From the NCBI RefSeq assembly GCF_024213195.1, contig NZ_JANAVF010000006.1, forward strand, positions 124,001 through 188,000: 64,000 nucleotides of DNA, given 5' to 3'. The notes beneath the pieces were generated by a model. That model was not told where the DNA came from, searched no databases, and saw only the letters and a list, made by a program, of their open reading frames with translations. Positions 25,824-34,406 of the stretch are shown here, in pieces (the stretch's first letter is position 1; each line of letters opens with the position of its first letter). The stretch comes from Streptomyces sp. TBY4. Its GTDB lineage: Bacteria; Actinomycetota; Actinomycetes; Streptomycetales; Streptomycetaceae. Both the position numbers and the translations under genes were made by a program.

Positions 25824-26471
25824 GTGACAATCAGCGCCATGGACAGCAGCAGCACCGGTACGGCCACGGGCGGCGGACGCCGCCAGGCCACACGGCAGAA
25901 GCTCTACGAAGCAGCCGTCACCCTCATAGCGGAGCAGGGGTTCTCCGCGACCACGGTCGAGGAGATCGCGGAACGGGCGGGCGTGGCGAAGGGCACCGTC
26001 TACTACAACTTCGCCAGCAAGAACGACCTCTTCGAGGAGCTGCTGCGGCACGGGGTCGGACTCCTGACCGCCTCCCTGCGGACGGCCGCGGAATCCACCG
26101 AGGCCAGTGGCGGGACCAGGGTCGAGGCGCTCGACGAGATGATCCGGGCCGGACTGGTCTTCATCGACCGGTACCCCGCCTTCACCCAGCTCTACGTCGC
26201 CGAGCTGTGGCGCACCAACCGGACCTGGCAGTCCACGCTGATGGTCGTCCGGCGGGAGGCGGTCGCCGTCGTCGAGACGGTGCTGCGGGAAGGTGTGGAA
26301 CGGGGGGAGCTCAGCGCGGAGATCGACGTGCCGCTGACGGCTGCGGCGCTGGTGGGGATGGTGCTGGTCGCGGCGCTGGACTGGCAGTCGTTCCAGAGCG
26401 AGCGGTCGCTCGACGACGTGCACTCGGCGTTGTCGCTGCTGCTGCGGGGGCGGGTGAGCGGGAACCGCTGA
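25824..26471 (+). CDS. TetR/AcrR-family transcriptional regulator
   Basis: A 215-residue one-domain-plus-ligand-pocket regulator. The helix-turn-helix lies at about residues 20-65 (RQKLYEAAVTLIAEQGFSATTVEEIAERAGVAKGTVYYNF), and the all-helical C-terminal domain follows. It starts at GTG 25824, 21 bp after the permease stop. An ATG five codons on (25839) is possible, and neither has a clear ribosome site. Being last in the ATPase-permease-regulator unit, it probably binds the 26-bp palindrome before the first gene and so controls itself. Confidence 0.88.
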   Translation: MTISAMDSSSTGTATGGGRRQATRQKLYEAAVTLIAEQGFSATTVEEIAERAGVAKGTVYYNFASKNDLFEELLRHGVGLLTASLRTAAESTEASGGTRVEALDEMIRAGLVFIDRYPAFTQLYVAELWRTNRTWQSTLMVVRREAVAVVETVLREGVERGELSAEIDVPLTAAALVGMVLVAALDWQSFQSERSLDDVHSALSLLLRGRVSGNR

Positions 26472-26824
26472 CGGTGGCTGTCTGTCGGGGGTGACCCCCG
26501 ATCGGCGGTGCCGCGGGGGTGGCGGGGCCGCGTAGAACTGGTGGGGCGGGTGAGTATCCGTACCTAGTCGCGGAAATGAGTATCTGCGCGGATGGGGTGC
26601 GGGTTGCTGGCACGCCAGACTGGGGGCAACGGACAGGGACCCGGCTCGCACCGCCGACACGGGGCGGCAGGTGCGGATCGGGTCTCTCTGGCCGACGGGG
26701 TGGGAACACGGCTGAGGCCGGGGCTCGGGGGGATCGAGCCCCGGCCTCGGCCCTTTCCCCGTTCCGGGCCCGGATCCGGTGCGCGGCCCCGGCTGCGAGT
26801 GCCCCGCAGGGCCCGGCCCCGCCG
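26472..26824. other. 353-bp intergenic region with terminator and a direct repeat
   Basis: Between convergent genes. A 14-bp stem (GAGGCCGGGGCTCG, 26714-26727 with 26735-26748, seven-base loop) is a probable bidirectional terminator. Upstream of it TGAGTATCCG (26551) and TGAGTATCTG (26577) form a direct repeat spaced 26 bp. I see no gene. Confidence 0.75.
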
Positions 26825-29251
26825 TCAGCCGCGGCCGCGCAGCGGGATGCGGGTACGGAGGCGGGCCGTGGCGGCAGCCACGCGGTCGGTCAGGGCCGAC
26901 CACCGGGCCGAGGCCGCCCAGGCGACCCGGGCCGCCGAGCGGGGGAAGAGCAGCGCACGCAGCCGCGCCCCGCGGGACACCCCGGAGAGCAGCCCCGCCC
27001 GGGCCAGGAGGACGTCCTGGGCCAGCTCCCCGTAGGACGGCTCCGCGCCCGGCGGAGCGTATAGCTCCCGCTCCACCGCGCCCGCGACCCGGCGTACGGC
27101 ATCGGCCGCCCCCGCATCGAGCCCGCCCAGGGACACCACCCGGTCCGCCGCCCCCCGCGGCGACAGCGCCTCGTCCGGGACGATCCCGACGTCCCACGCC
27201 GCGTCGCGCAGTTCCCGCCAGGCGGCCAGCACCCGCCCGGAGCCGAGCCGCCGCGCCCGCAGCCGCCCGCGCCACAGGAACGGGAGCAAGGGGAGGGAGA
27301 GGAGCAGGATGCCGGCGGCCGTCCAGGCGAGCACCGCCGCAGCCGAGGTGCCGTCGCCGCCCGCGCCCGTGCTCTGCTGCCCCGCGGCCGGACCGCACTC
27401 GCCCAGCCTCTTCAGTTCCGGCGGGCAGTCGTCCGCCGTCGAGGGCCCGGCCGAGGGCTGCGCCGCACTCGCGGAGGGGGCCGCCGTGGGCGCGCTCGGC
27501 TGGGTCTGCGGGGTGGCGGGCCGGCTGTAGTCCGGGACGGTGATGCCCGACCGGGGCGTCGGCTCGAAGCGGGTCCAGCCCACGCCCTCGAAGTACAGCT
27601 CGGGCCAGGCGTGCGCGTCCCGCATGGAGACGTTGACGATCCCGTCGGCCTGCTTCACCCCGGGCGTGAAGCCGACCGCGACCCGCGCCGGGATCCCGAG
27701 CGTGCGCGCCATGGAGGCCATCGAGAAGGCGAAGTGGACGCAGAAGCCCTCCTTGTCGGCGAGGAACTTGGCGATGGCCTGCGAACCCGTACCGGAGGAG
27801 ACCTTGGTGTCGTAGCGGAACCCGCCGCTCACCGCGAAGTACTCCTGGAGCTTGACCGCCGCCGTGTAGTCGTCCTTCGCGCCGTTGGTCACCTCGCGGG
27901 CCGTCTGGGCGACGACCGGCGGCAGGTTGTCCGGCACCTTCGTGTACTCGGCCGCGATCTCCGGATTCGGCGCGGGCGCCTTGCGCAGCTGCTCCGCCGT
28001 CGGGTTCAGCAGCAGGCTCCGCACGGAGTACTGCACCCCCTGGGCGTTCTGGAACCGGTCCTTGCCCAGCTGGTCCCCGACGAGGGTCCGCCCGGCCGGC
28101 TCGAACCGCCACTTCCCGGGGATGTCCACGCCCGTCGCCGGGTACGGCATCGGCAGGTAGCGCTGCGCGTACGTCTGCGCCGAGGAGATGAAGGTCTCCA
28201 CCTCGGTCGCGCCGTTCAGGACGCTGTCGCTCACCCCGGGCGGGTTCGGCATCCGCTTCGGGACGTCCGTCAGGGCCCGCCCCGACGCCTCCCACTTGAT
28301 GCCGTTGAACTCGTCCAGCGCGAGGATCCGCAGGTACTGCTCGCTGAGCTGCGGGCTGTTCGTGCGGTACCGCAGCACCACCCGGTTGTCCTGGGTGTTC
28401 AGGCTGCTCTGCAGGGAGACCAGCGGGTTGACCGCCTGGATCGAGGGGCCGAGGCCGTTGCCCTCGCCCTCGCCGGCTCCGCCGCCGTTGCCCAGGACTC
28501 CGCTGCCCAGCGAGGGCAGCACCGCCGGTACCACCAGGGCCAGACCCAGCGCGACCGCGCCGATCCGCCGCCCGGTGCGCACCGGGGCCACCGCCTGCCC
28601 GCCGCCCGCGTACCCGGCCGCCACCTGGCCCCGAGGGGCCGCGCCGAAGACCCGGCCCCACTGGGCGAGCCGGTCGCGGCCCTCGGCCAGGAGGAGGAGC
28701 AGGTAGCCGCAGCCGGCCAGCAGGAAGGAGACCCAGGAGGATCCGCCGGAGCCGGCGGCCGCGCCCGACAGGCCCGCCGCCACCGAGTACAGCGCGAGCA
28801 GCGGGAGCCCGGCCGCGGCGGCCGTGCGTACGGTCACCGCCAGCAGGTCCACCAGCAGCCCGATCAGCAGCACGCCGGAGACCAGCAGCAGCCGGATCCC
28901 GTCCGTCAGCGGGGCCGGCATCGAGAACTCGTTCACGTCCTGCACGCCCTGGCGGAACAGCGCGCCGAAGTCCGTCACGAGATAGTCGAACAGCCCGTCG
29001 CCGGCGGCGGACTGCATCTTCCCGCCGAACAGCAGCATCAGCGCCAGCAGGGACACGAGGAGCTGCGCCGCCACGGTCAGCGTCCGGGCCAGCGGCACCC
29101 GCCGTGCCCCCGCGCCCACCGCGCTCTGCAGCGCCAGCAGCGCCGCCGCCTGCGGCAGCCAGCTGCCCGATTCCACCAGCGGGTTCAGCGACCAGGCGGT
29201 GAACAGCGTCGCCAGAGCCGCGAAGACCGTCAGTCTCGCCCGTCCGCTCAT
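26825..29251 (-). CDS. TgpA-type transglutaminase-like membrane protein
   Basis: An 808-residue protein. About six N-terminal helices (residues 5-210) precede an extracytoplasmic DUF3488-type segment and a transglutaminase-like domain with the Cys-His-Asp triad visible in GFCVHFAFSMASMARTLGIPARVAVGFTPG (Cys) and RDAHAWPELYFEGVGWTRFEPTPR (His, Asp). One further helix (about 640-660) and a cytoplasmic tail close it. The ATG overlaps the DUF58 stop (ATGA). An in-frame start 83 codons earlier would lie inside DUF58 and is rejected. Third gene of a MoxR-DUF58-TGase operon, a conserved actinobacterial set. The substrate is unknown; a cell-surface protein or peptidoglycan role is proposed for relatives. 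Confidence 0.88.
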   Translation of the reverse strand: MSGRARLTVFAALATLFTAWSLNPLVESGSWLPQAAALLALQSAVGAGARRVPLARTLTVAAQLLVSLLALMLLFGGKMQSAAGDGLFDYLVTDFGALFRQGVQDVNEFSMPAPLTDGIRLLLVSGVLLIGLLVDLLAVTVRTAAAAGLPLLALYSVAAGLSGAAAGSGGSSWVSFLLAGCGYLLLLLAEGRDRLAQWGRVFGAAPRGQVAAGYAGGGQAVAPVRTGRRIGAVALGLALVVPAVLPSLGSGVLGNGGGAGEGEGNGLGPSIQAVNPLVSLQSSLNTQDNRVVLRYRTNSPQLSEQYLRILALDEFNGIKWEASGRALTDVPKRMPNPPGVSDSVLNGATEVETFISSAQTYAQRYLPMPYPATGVDIPGKWRFEPAGRTLVGDQLGKDRFQNAQGVQYSVRSLLLNPTAEQLRKAPAPNPEIAAEYTKVPDNLPPVVAQTAREVTNGAKDDYTAAVKLQEYFAVSGGFRYDTKVSSGTGSQAIAKFLADKEGFCVHFAFSMASMARTLGIPARVAVGFTPGVKQADGIVNVSMRDAHAWPELYFEGVGWTRFEPTPRSGITVPDYSRPATPQTQPSAPTAAPSASAAQPSAGPSTADDCPPELKRLGECGPAAGQQSTGAGGDGTSAAAVLAWTAAGILLLSLPLLPFLWRGRLRARRLGSGRVLAAWRELRDAAWDVGIVPDEALSPRGAADRVVSLGGLDAGAADAVRRVAGAVERELYAPPGAEPSYGELAQDVLLARAGLLSGVSRGARLRALLFPRSAARVAWAASARWSALTDRVAAATARLRTRIPLRGRG

Positions 29252-30666
29252 CCCCAGCCCCCCGCCGAACCCGAACCGCCCGCCGTTCCGATCGGTGCGT
29301 TCCCCGCCTGCCGCCACAGTTCCCCGAAGGGCGTCCCGGGCGGGGCGGCCAGCGCCGTCCAGCCCGCGTCGCGCAGCCCGGCCAGGCGCTCCTCCAGCGG
29401 AGGCAGCCCCTGCGACATCACCGAAGCCAGCCCCTGGGGCCGGCCCGACCACTCCGCGGAGTCCAGGACGAACGCCACGGCGCCCCCGCCGCGCCGGCAC
29501 ATCTTCGCCGCCAGTCCCGTCTGTACGTCGTCCAGGTCTCCGAAGAAGGCGATGAGGAGCCCGTCACCGCCCGCTCCGCCGAAACCACTGCCGGCGCCGT
29601 TGCTGCGCACCGCGTCGCAGGCCCGCGAGAGGCCCGCGCCGTCGGAGTGGCCGACCACCGCGAGCGTGTCCATCATCAGCCCCGCCGCCTCCGCGGACTC
29701 CTGGCCGCCGGCGGTGAAGCCGCCGCCCTCGCGGGGCACGCAGTCCCCGGTGTCGGTCAGCAGCCGCACCGAGAAGCCCTGCTCCAGGAGGTGCACCAGG
29801 GCCGAGGCGGCGGCGGAGACGGCCCATTCGAAGGCCGAGTCGGGGCCGGCGCCCTCGTAGGCCAGGCGCCGGGTGTCCAGCAGCACGGTGGCCCGGCTGC
29901 GCTGCGGCTGCTCCTCGCGGCGCACCATCAGCTCGCCGTAGCGGGCGGTGGAGCGCCAGTGCACGCGGCGCAGGTCGTCGCCGCGCCGGTAGCCGCGCGG
30001 GATCACGTCGTCCTCGCCCGCCAGGGCCAGCGAGCGGCGGCTGCCGTCGCCGTAGCCGGATGACTCACCGGTGAAGCGCACCAGGGGCAGGGCCTCGGTG
30101 CGCGGGATCACGGTGAGGGTGTCGTAGGCGGAGAAGGAGCGGGTCAGCTCGACCAGCCCGAAGGGGTCGGTGAGCCGCAGCTGGAGGGGGCCCAGCGGGT
30201 AGCGCCCGCGCAGGTCGGAGCGGACCCGGTAGGACACCTCGCGGCGGCCGCCCGGCTCCACCCGGTCCAGCACGAAGCGCGGCCGCGGCCCCAGCACGTA
30301 CGGCACCCGGTCCTGGAGCATCAGCAGGCCGGTCGGCATCCGGGAGGTGTTGTCGAGCCGCAGCTGCACCCGGGCCTCGGAGCCGGCGGGCACCCGCATC
30401 GGGGTCAGCCTCCGGTTGCCGGAGACCCGGTGGCGGGTGCGGTGCAGGGCCAGGACGCAGAGCAGCGGCAGCACGGCGAGCAGCAGTCCGACCCGGAGCA
30501 GCTCGGACTGGCCGAGGACGTACGCGCACAGCCCGGCGGCGATCCCGGCGGCCAGGAAGGACCGGCCCCGGGTGGTCAGCCCGGACAGCGAGGCGCGCAG
30601 CCCGGCGGCGCTCCCGGCGGTCTGCGGTCCCCGGCCGCCCGCGTCGTGCGGGGCGCCGGCGCTCAT
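29248..30666 (-). CDS. DUF58 domain membrane protein
   Basis: A 472-residue protein with two adjacent helices near residues 35-80, an extracytoplasmic beta-rich part, and the DUF58 motif DDVIPRGYRRGDDLRRVHWRSTARYGELMVRREE near 225-260, followed by a VWA-like region (ATVLLDTRRLAYEG). DUF58 proteins are encoded with MoxR ATPases and are thought to be their partners or substrates. The stop overlaps the transglutaminase start by four bases, and its start overlaps the MoxR stop by one base. Confidence 0.88.
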   Translation of the reverse strand: MSAGAPHDAGGRGPQTAGSAAGLRASLSGLTTRGRSFLAAGIAAGLCAYVLGQSELLRVGLLLAVLPLLCVLALHRTRHRVSGNRRLTPMRVPAGSEARVQLRLDNTSRMPTGLLMLQDRVPYVLGPRPRFVLDRVEPGGRREVSYRVRSDLRGRYPLGPLQLRLTDPFGLVELTRSFSAYDTLTVIPRTEALPLVRFTGESSGYGDGSRRSLALAGEDDVIPRGYRRGDDLRRVHWRSTARYGELMVRREEQPQRSRATVLLDTRRLAYEGAGPDSAFEWAVSAAASALVHLLEQGFSVRLLTDTGDCVPREGGGFTAGGQESAEAAGLMMDTLAVVGHSDGAGLSRACDAVRSNGAGSGFGGAGGDGLLIAFFGDLDDVQTGLAAKMCRRGGGAVAFVLDSAEWSGRPQGLASVMSQGLPPLEERLAGLRDAGWTALAAPPGTPFGELWRQAGNAPIGTAGGSGSAGGWG

Positions 30667-31676
30667 CAGAAGCCCCGGATGCCCGCGCCGGGCGGGATCT
30701 CGCCGTGCGAGGGGGCGGCCGGTACGGGCGTGCGCTGGAGGATGTCGGCGACGACCTGCTCGGCGGTGCGCCGGCTCAGCTGGGCCTGCGCGGTGGGCAG
30801 CAGCCGGTGCGCGAGCACCGGTCCGGCCAGGGCCTGGACGTCGTCGGGCAGGACGTAGTCCCGCCCGGCCAGGGCGGCGGAGGCCTTCACGGCCCGCAGC
30901 AGGTGCAGGGTGGCGCGGGGCGAGGCGCCCAGGCGCAGGTCCGGGTGGCCGCGGGTGGCGGAGACCAGGTCGACGACGTAGCGCCGCACGGGGGCGGCCA
31001 CGTACACCTCGCGGACCGCTTCGATGAGCTTGACGATGTCGTGGGCGTGCGCGACGGACGTCAGGTCGTCGAGCGGGGAGAGCCCGCCGTGCACGTCGAG
31101 CATCCGCAGCTCGGCGTCGGGGCTGGGGTAGCCCACCGAGACCCGGGCCATGAAGCGGTCGCGCTGGGCCTCGGGGAGCGGGTAGGTGCCCTCCATCTCC
31201 ACCGGGTTCTGGGTGGCGACCACCATGAAGGGGCTCGGCAGCGTGTAGGTGGTGCCGTCGATGGTGACCTGGCGCTCCTCCATCGACTCCAGCAGCGCGG
31301 ACTGGGTCTTGGGGGAGGCGCGGTTGATCTCGTCGCCGATGACGATCTGCGCGAAGATCGCGCCCGGCTTGAACTCGAACTCCCGGCGCTGCTGGTCGTA
31401 GATGCTCACGCCGGTGATGTCCGAGGGCAGCAGGTCCGGGGTGAACTGGATCCGCTGGACCGAGCAGTCGATGGACTTGGCGAGGGCCTTGGCCAGCATC
31501 GTCTTGCCGACGCCGGGCACGTCCTCGATCAGCAGGTGGCCCTCGGCGAGCAGGACGGTCAGCGCGAGCCGGACCACCTCCGGCTTGCCTTCGATCACGC
31601 TTTCGATCGATTCCCGTACCTGCTGCGCCGTGCTGGTCAGATCCGCGAGGCTCGCTCGGTCGTCATACGTGGTCAC
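30666..31676 (-). CDS. MoxR-family AAA+ ATPase
   Basis: A 336-residue AAA+ chaperone-like ATPase. Walker A is EDVPGVGKTMLAKAL near residue 50, Walker B is IVIGDEINRASPKTQSALLE near 115, sensor 1 is MVVATQNPVEMEGTYPLPEAQRDRFM near 150, and a C-terminal lid domain follows. The GTG is chosen because GAGGAGAACC precedes it. Two upstream ATGs give residues outside the family. First gene of the MoxR-DUF58-transglutaminase operon, probably remodelling a membrane complex. Confidence 0.92.
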   Translation of the reverse strand: MTTYDDRASLADLTSTAQQVRESIESVIEGKPEVVRLALTVLLAEGHLLIEDVPGVGKTMLAKALAKSIDCSVQRIQFTPDLLPSDITGVSIYDQQRREFEFKPGAIFAQIVIGDEINRASPKTQSALLESMEERQVTIDGTTYTLPSPFMVVATQNPVEMEGTYPLPEAQRDRFMARVSVGYPSPDAELRMLDVHGGLSPLDDLTSVAHAHDIVKLIEAVREVYVAAPVRRYVVDLVSATRGHPDLRLGASPRATLHLLRAVKASAALAGRDYVLPDDVQALAGPVLAHRLLPTAQAQLSRRTAEQVVADILQRTPVPAAPSHGEIPPGAGIRGF

Positions 31677-31852
31677 CTGGTTCTCCTCGACCCTTTCCCA
31701 GGGCCGGCGCCCCATGGCGCATGACCGGCCCACCCCGAAACACCTCAGAAACCGCGAGCAATCAAGAACGTCGAAACGCGATCACCGGCCCGGAAGGGTT
31801 CTTCCGGGTGACGTCTCCCCGCATTCTTGACGGCGCTTGGCCCTGGTGTCAC

Positions 31853-32404
31853 TCAAGAGGTGGGATCGATCTCCCGCAGGAGCCCGGTGTGCACGTCGAA
31901 GACGAAGCCTCGCACATCGTCCTTGTGGGGGAGGAAGGGGTTCGTGCGGACCCGCTGCATGGACTGGCGGACGTCCTGGTCCACGTCGCGGAAGGCCTCG
32001 ACGGCCCAGGCGGGGCGCTGGCCGACCTCGTCCTCCAGCTCGTGCCGGAAGTCCTCGGTCAGGCTTTCGAGACCGCAGCCGGTGTGGTGGATGAGTATCA
32101 CCGTGCGGGTGCCGAGCGCCCGCTGGCTGATGGTGAGGGAGCGGATGGTGTCGTCGGTGACCACCCCGCCGGCGTTGCGGATCGTGTGGCAGTCGCCCAG
32201 CTCCAGGCCGAGGGCGGCGTGCAGGTCGAGGCGGGCGTCCATACAGGCCACGACGGCCACCTGGAGGACCGGGCGGGCGTCCATGCCGGGGTCGGTGAAC
32301 TTCGCTGCGTAGGCGCGGTTCAGTTCCACGAGCCTGTCGGTGGTGGCGGAGCCCTCGCGGGTCAGGTGGTCGGACTCGGCGGGCAGGGATGCGGAAGTCG
32401 TCAT
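31853..32404 (-). CDS. beta-carbonic anhydrase
   Basis: Interconverts CO2 and bicarbonate with a zinc ion. It has 183 residues. Zinc ligands and the Asp-Arg pair are in VVACMDARLDLH (about residue 53) and LIHHTGCGLESL (about 107). RNAGGVVTDDTIRSL is the conserved middle block. This short form matches the Cab-type beta subclass. ATG start. It lies 176 bp beyond the MoxR start on the same strand. Confidence 0.92.
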   Translation of the reverse strand: MTTSASLPAESDHLTREGSATTDRLVELNRAYAAKFTDPGMDARPVLQVAVVACMDARLDLHAALGLELGDCHTIRNAGGVVTDDTIRSLTISQRALGTRTVILIHHTGCGLESLTEDFRHELEDEVGQRPAWAVEAFRDVDQDVRQSMQRVRTNPFLPHKDDVRGFVFDVHTGLLREIDPTS

Positions 32405-32715
32405 GGATACGACGTTAGTGGTCACAGGGCGTCTGAGCATCGAGTGAGGGTGGACAAAGAAGGTCACCTGATCCTGTTGTGAGCTAACCCACAGGGGTGA
32501 GGAGCGCACGGCCGTCCGGGTGATTCGGGGCTTTTGCGGCTTCGGTCGCAGCGGGGCGCACGGCGCGCGGGGCGGTTCGTTGACCGCGGCGACCGTTGCA
32601 CTAAAGTGACGCGAACCGGCCGGAGCCCGGCCCTGACCGGCCGCCCGGCCCTTTGGTAACACTCCGCGTGCGCGGCGCGGCGTATGCCTGCCGCGCCGTT
32701 ATCTGAGAGGGCGCT
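32405..32715. other. 311-bp intergenic region before the dcw cluster
   Basis: Divergent control region for carbonic anhydrase (minus) and rsmH (plus). A 9-bp hairpin CGGCGCGGC / GCCGCGCCG (32673-32681 with 32690-32698) lies 17 bases before the rsmH start. TGTTGTGAGCTAACCCACAG near 32470 is an imperfect dyad. No mraZ, whose usual place is directly before rsmH, is present. Confidence 0.6.
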
Positions 32716-33675
32716 TTGACTAGCGAGTCCCGACACGTCCCGGTGATGCTCCAGCGGTGCCTGGACCTGTTGGCCCCGGCACTGGAGAGGCCCGGGGCCG
32801 TCGTCGTCGACTGCACCCTCGGCCTCGGCGGCCACAGCGAGGCCCTGCTCACCCGGTTCCCCGAGGCCCACCTGATCGGCCTGGACCGCGACAAGGAAGC
32901 CCTGCGCCTCTCCGGGGAGCGCCTCGCGCCCTTCGGGGACCGGGTCACCCTCGTCCACGCCATCTACGCCGACCTGGCCGAGGTGCTCGACGGCCTGCGC
33001 ATCCCCACCGTGCAGGGCATCCTCTTCGACCTCGGCGTCTCCTCCATGCAGCTGGACGAGGCCGACCGCGGCTTCGCCTACGCGCAGGACGCCCCGCTCG
33101 ACATGCGGATGGACCAGACGACGGGCATCAGCGCGGCCGAGGTGCTCAACACCTACGCGCCCGGCGAGCTCGTCCGGATCCTGCGCCAGTACGGCGAGGA
33201 GAAGCAGGCCAAGCGGATCGTGTCCGCGGTCGTGCGCGAACGGGAGAAGGAGCCCTTCACCAACAGCGCGCGTCTCGTCGAACTGATCCGGGACTCCCTG
33301 CCGCAGGCGGCGAAGCGGACCGGCGGCAACCCGGCCAAGCGCACCTTCCAGGCGCTGCGCATCGAGGTCAACGGCGAGCTGTCGGGGCTGGAGCGCGCCA
33401 TCCCGGCCGCCGTGGACCGGATCGCGGTCGGCGGCCGGATCGCGGTGCTCTCGTACCACTCGCTGGAGGACCGCCTCGTCAAGCAGGTCTTCGCCGCCGG
33501 CGCGGCCTCGACGGCCCCGCCCGGGCTGCCGGTCGTACCGGAGAAGTACCAGCCGAAGCTGAAGCTGCTGACGCGCGGTGCGGAGCTGCCGACCGAGGAG
33601 GAGATCGCGCAGAACCGGCGCGCGGCGCCGGCCCGCTGCCGCGGAGTGGAGCGCATCCGGGAGGCGCGGCTGTGA
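32716..33675 (+). CDS. rsmH: 16S rRNA m4C1402 methyltransferase
   Basis: Methylates N4 of C1402 in the ribosomal P site (formerly MraW). It has 319 residues. [13 protein letters not shown] opens the fold, [16 protein letters not shown] near residue 36 binds SAM, and [22 protein letters not shown] (about 105) and [14 protein letters not shown] (about 220) are family blocks. It starts at TTG with GAGAGGGCG upstream, an uncommon start that should give modest expression. First gene of the dcw cluster. Its stop overlaps ftsL by four bases. Confidence 0.96.
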   Translation: MTSESRHVPVMLQRCLDLLAPALERPGAVVVDCTLGLGGHSEALLTRFPEAHLIGLDRDKEALRLSGERLAPFGDRVTLVHAIYADLAEVLDGLRIPTVQGILFDLGVSSMQLDEADRGFAYAQDAPLDMRMDQTTGISAAEVLNTYAPGELVRILRQYGEEKQAKRIVSAVVREREKEPFTNSARLVELIRDSLPQAAKRTGGNPAKRTFQALRIEVNGELSGLERAIPAAVDRIAVGGRIAVLSYHSLEDRLVKQVFAAGAASTAPPGLPVVPEKYQPKLKLLTRGAELPTEEEIAQNRRAAPARCRGVERIREARL

Positions 33676-34208
33676 AACGCCTGGGGCGGGTACTGGGGGG
33701 GCCGGTCGCCGGACAGGCGGCGCGGACCCCGTTCGTCCTGCTGGTCGTGGCGCTGCTCGGCGGCGGGCTGATCAGCCTGCTGCTGCTGAACTCGGCGCTG
33801 AACCAGGGCTCCTTCCAGCTGAGCAAGCTGAAGCGGGAGACCACCGCCCTCACGGACGAGGAGCAGGCGCTGCAGCGGGACGTGGACGGGTACTCGGCGC
33901 CCGATGCCCTGCAGCGGCGGGCGCACGAGCTGGGTCTGGTGCCCGGGGGCAGCCCGGTCTTCATCGGGCCCGACGGCAAGGTCGCGGGGGCCGCCTCGCC
34001 TGCCGCGGAGCCGCCGCCCCCGGCGCCGCCGGCTCCGCCCGCGTCCGCCCCGGCGGTTGCGCCCTCCCCGGGTGCGGCCCTCCCGAGCCCGGCCGGCTCC
34101 CCGGCTCCGGCCGGTTCCCCGGCTCCCTCGGGTGCGGCCGCTGCCCCGGCCCCCTCCGGCGCGCCTTCGGGCGGCGCTCCCCAGCCCTCCCAGACCCCTG
34201 GACGGTGA
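33672..34208 (+). CDS. ftsL: cell division protein FtsL-like
   Basis: A bitopic division protein of 178 residues. There is a short cytoplasmic N-terminus, one helix at about 20-42 ([20 protein letters not shown]), and a coiled-coil region ([26 protein letters not shown]) ending with the [12 protein letters not shown] motif that follows the coil in actinobacterial FtsL/FtsB. The last 75 residues are Pro/Ala/Ser-rich and probably disordered. GTG start in a GTGA overlap with rsmH. It forms the FtsQLB complex that activates FtsWI. Confidence 0.88.
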   Translation: MKRLGRVLGGPVAGQAARTPFVLLVVALLGGGLISLLLLNSALNQGSFQLSKLKRETTALTDEEQALQRDVDGYSAPDALQRRAHELGLVPGGSPVFIGPDGKVAGAASPAAEPPPPAPPAPPASAPAVAPSPGAALPSPAGSPAPAGSPAPSGAAAAPAPSGAPSGGAPQPSQTPGR

Positions 34209-34224
34209 CGTCGTGACGCGTACC

Positions 34225-34400
34225 CCTGCGGGGGCGGTCCCCTACCCGCCCTTCCACCGTTCCCCGGAGCTCCGCCCCGGACCCGTTGCCGGGGGCCAGC
34301 CCCCGGACCCCCGCGCCTCAAACGCCGGCGAGGCTGGATTTCGGCTGATCCAGCCCCTCCGGCGTTCGAGGAGCGGGGTCCGGGGCGGAGCCCCGGGGGT
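34225..34400 (+). repeat. dispersed intergenic repeat, copy 2, between ftsL and ftsI
   Basis: It contains all blocks of the family: GTCCCCTACCCGCCCTTCC, then TCCGCCCCGGACCC, a hairpin GGGGGCCAGCCCCC, CGCCTCAAACGCCGGCG, a stem GCTGGA...TCCAGC, and the inverted half CCGGCGTTCGAGGAGCGGGG ending GGCGGAGCCCC. It fills the only large gap among the early dcw genes. The hairpins may attenuate or process the polycistronic mRNA. Confidence 0.8.
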
Positions 34401-34406
34401 CGCCGC

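Noticed and set aside
23574-28661. Very long open frame on the minus strand (about 1,700 codons)
   Set aside because: It runs antisense to the permease and TetR genes and across an intergenic terminator, has Arg/Gly/Ala-rich composition typical of the GC-rich shadow frame, and has no domain. The true minus-strand gene in its left part is the transglutaminase in another frame.
32405-32715. Search for mraZ ahead of rsmH
   Set aside because: No frame with an MraZ/SpoVT-AbrB pattern is present in the gap on either strand.
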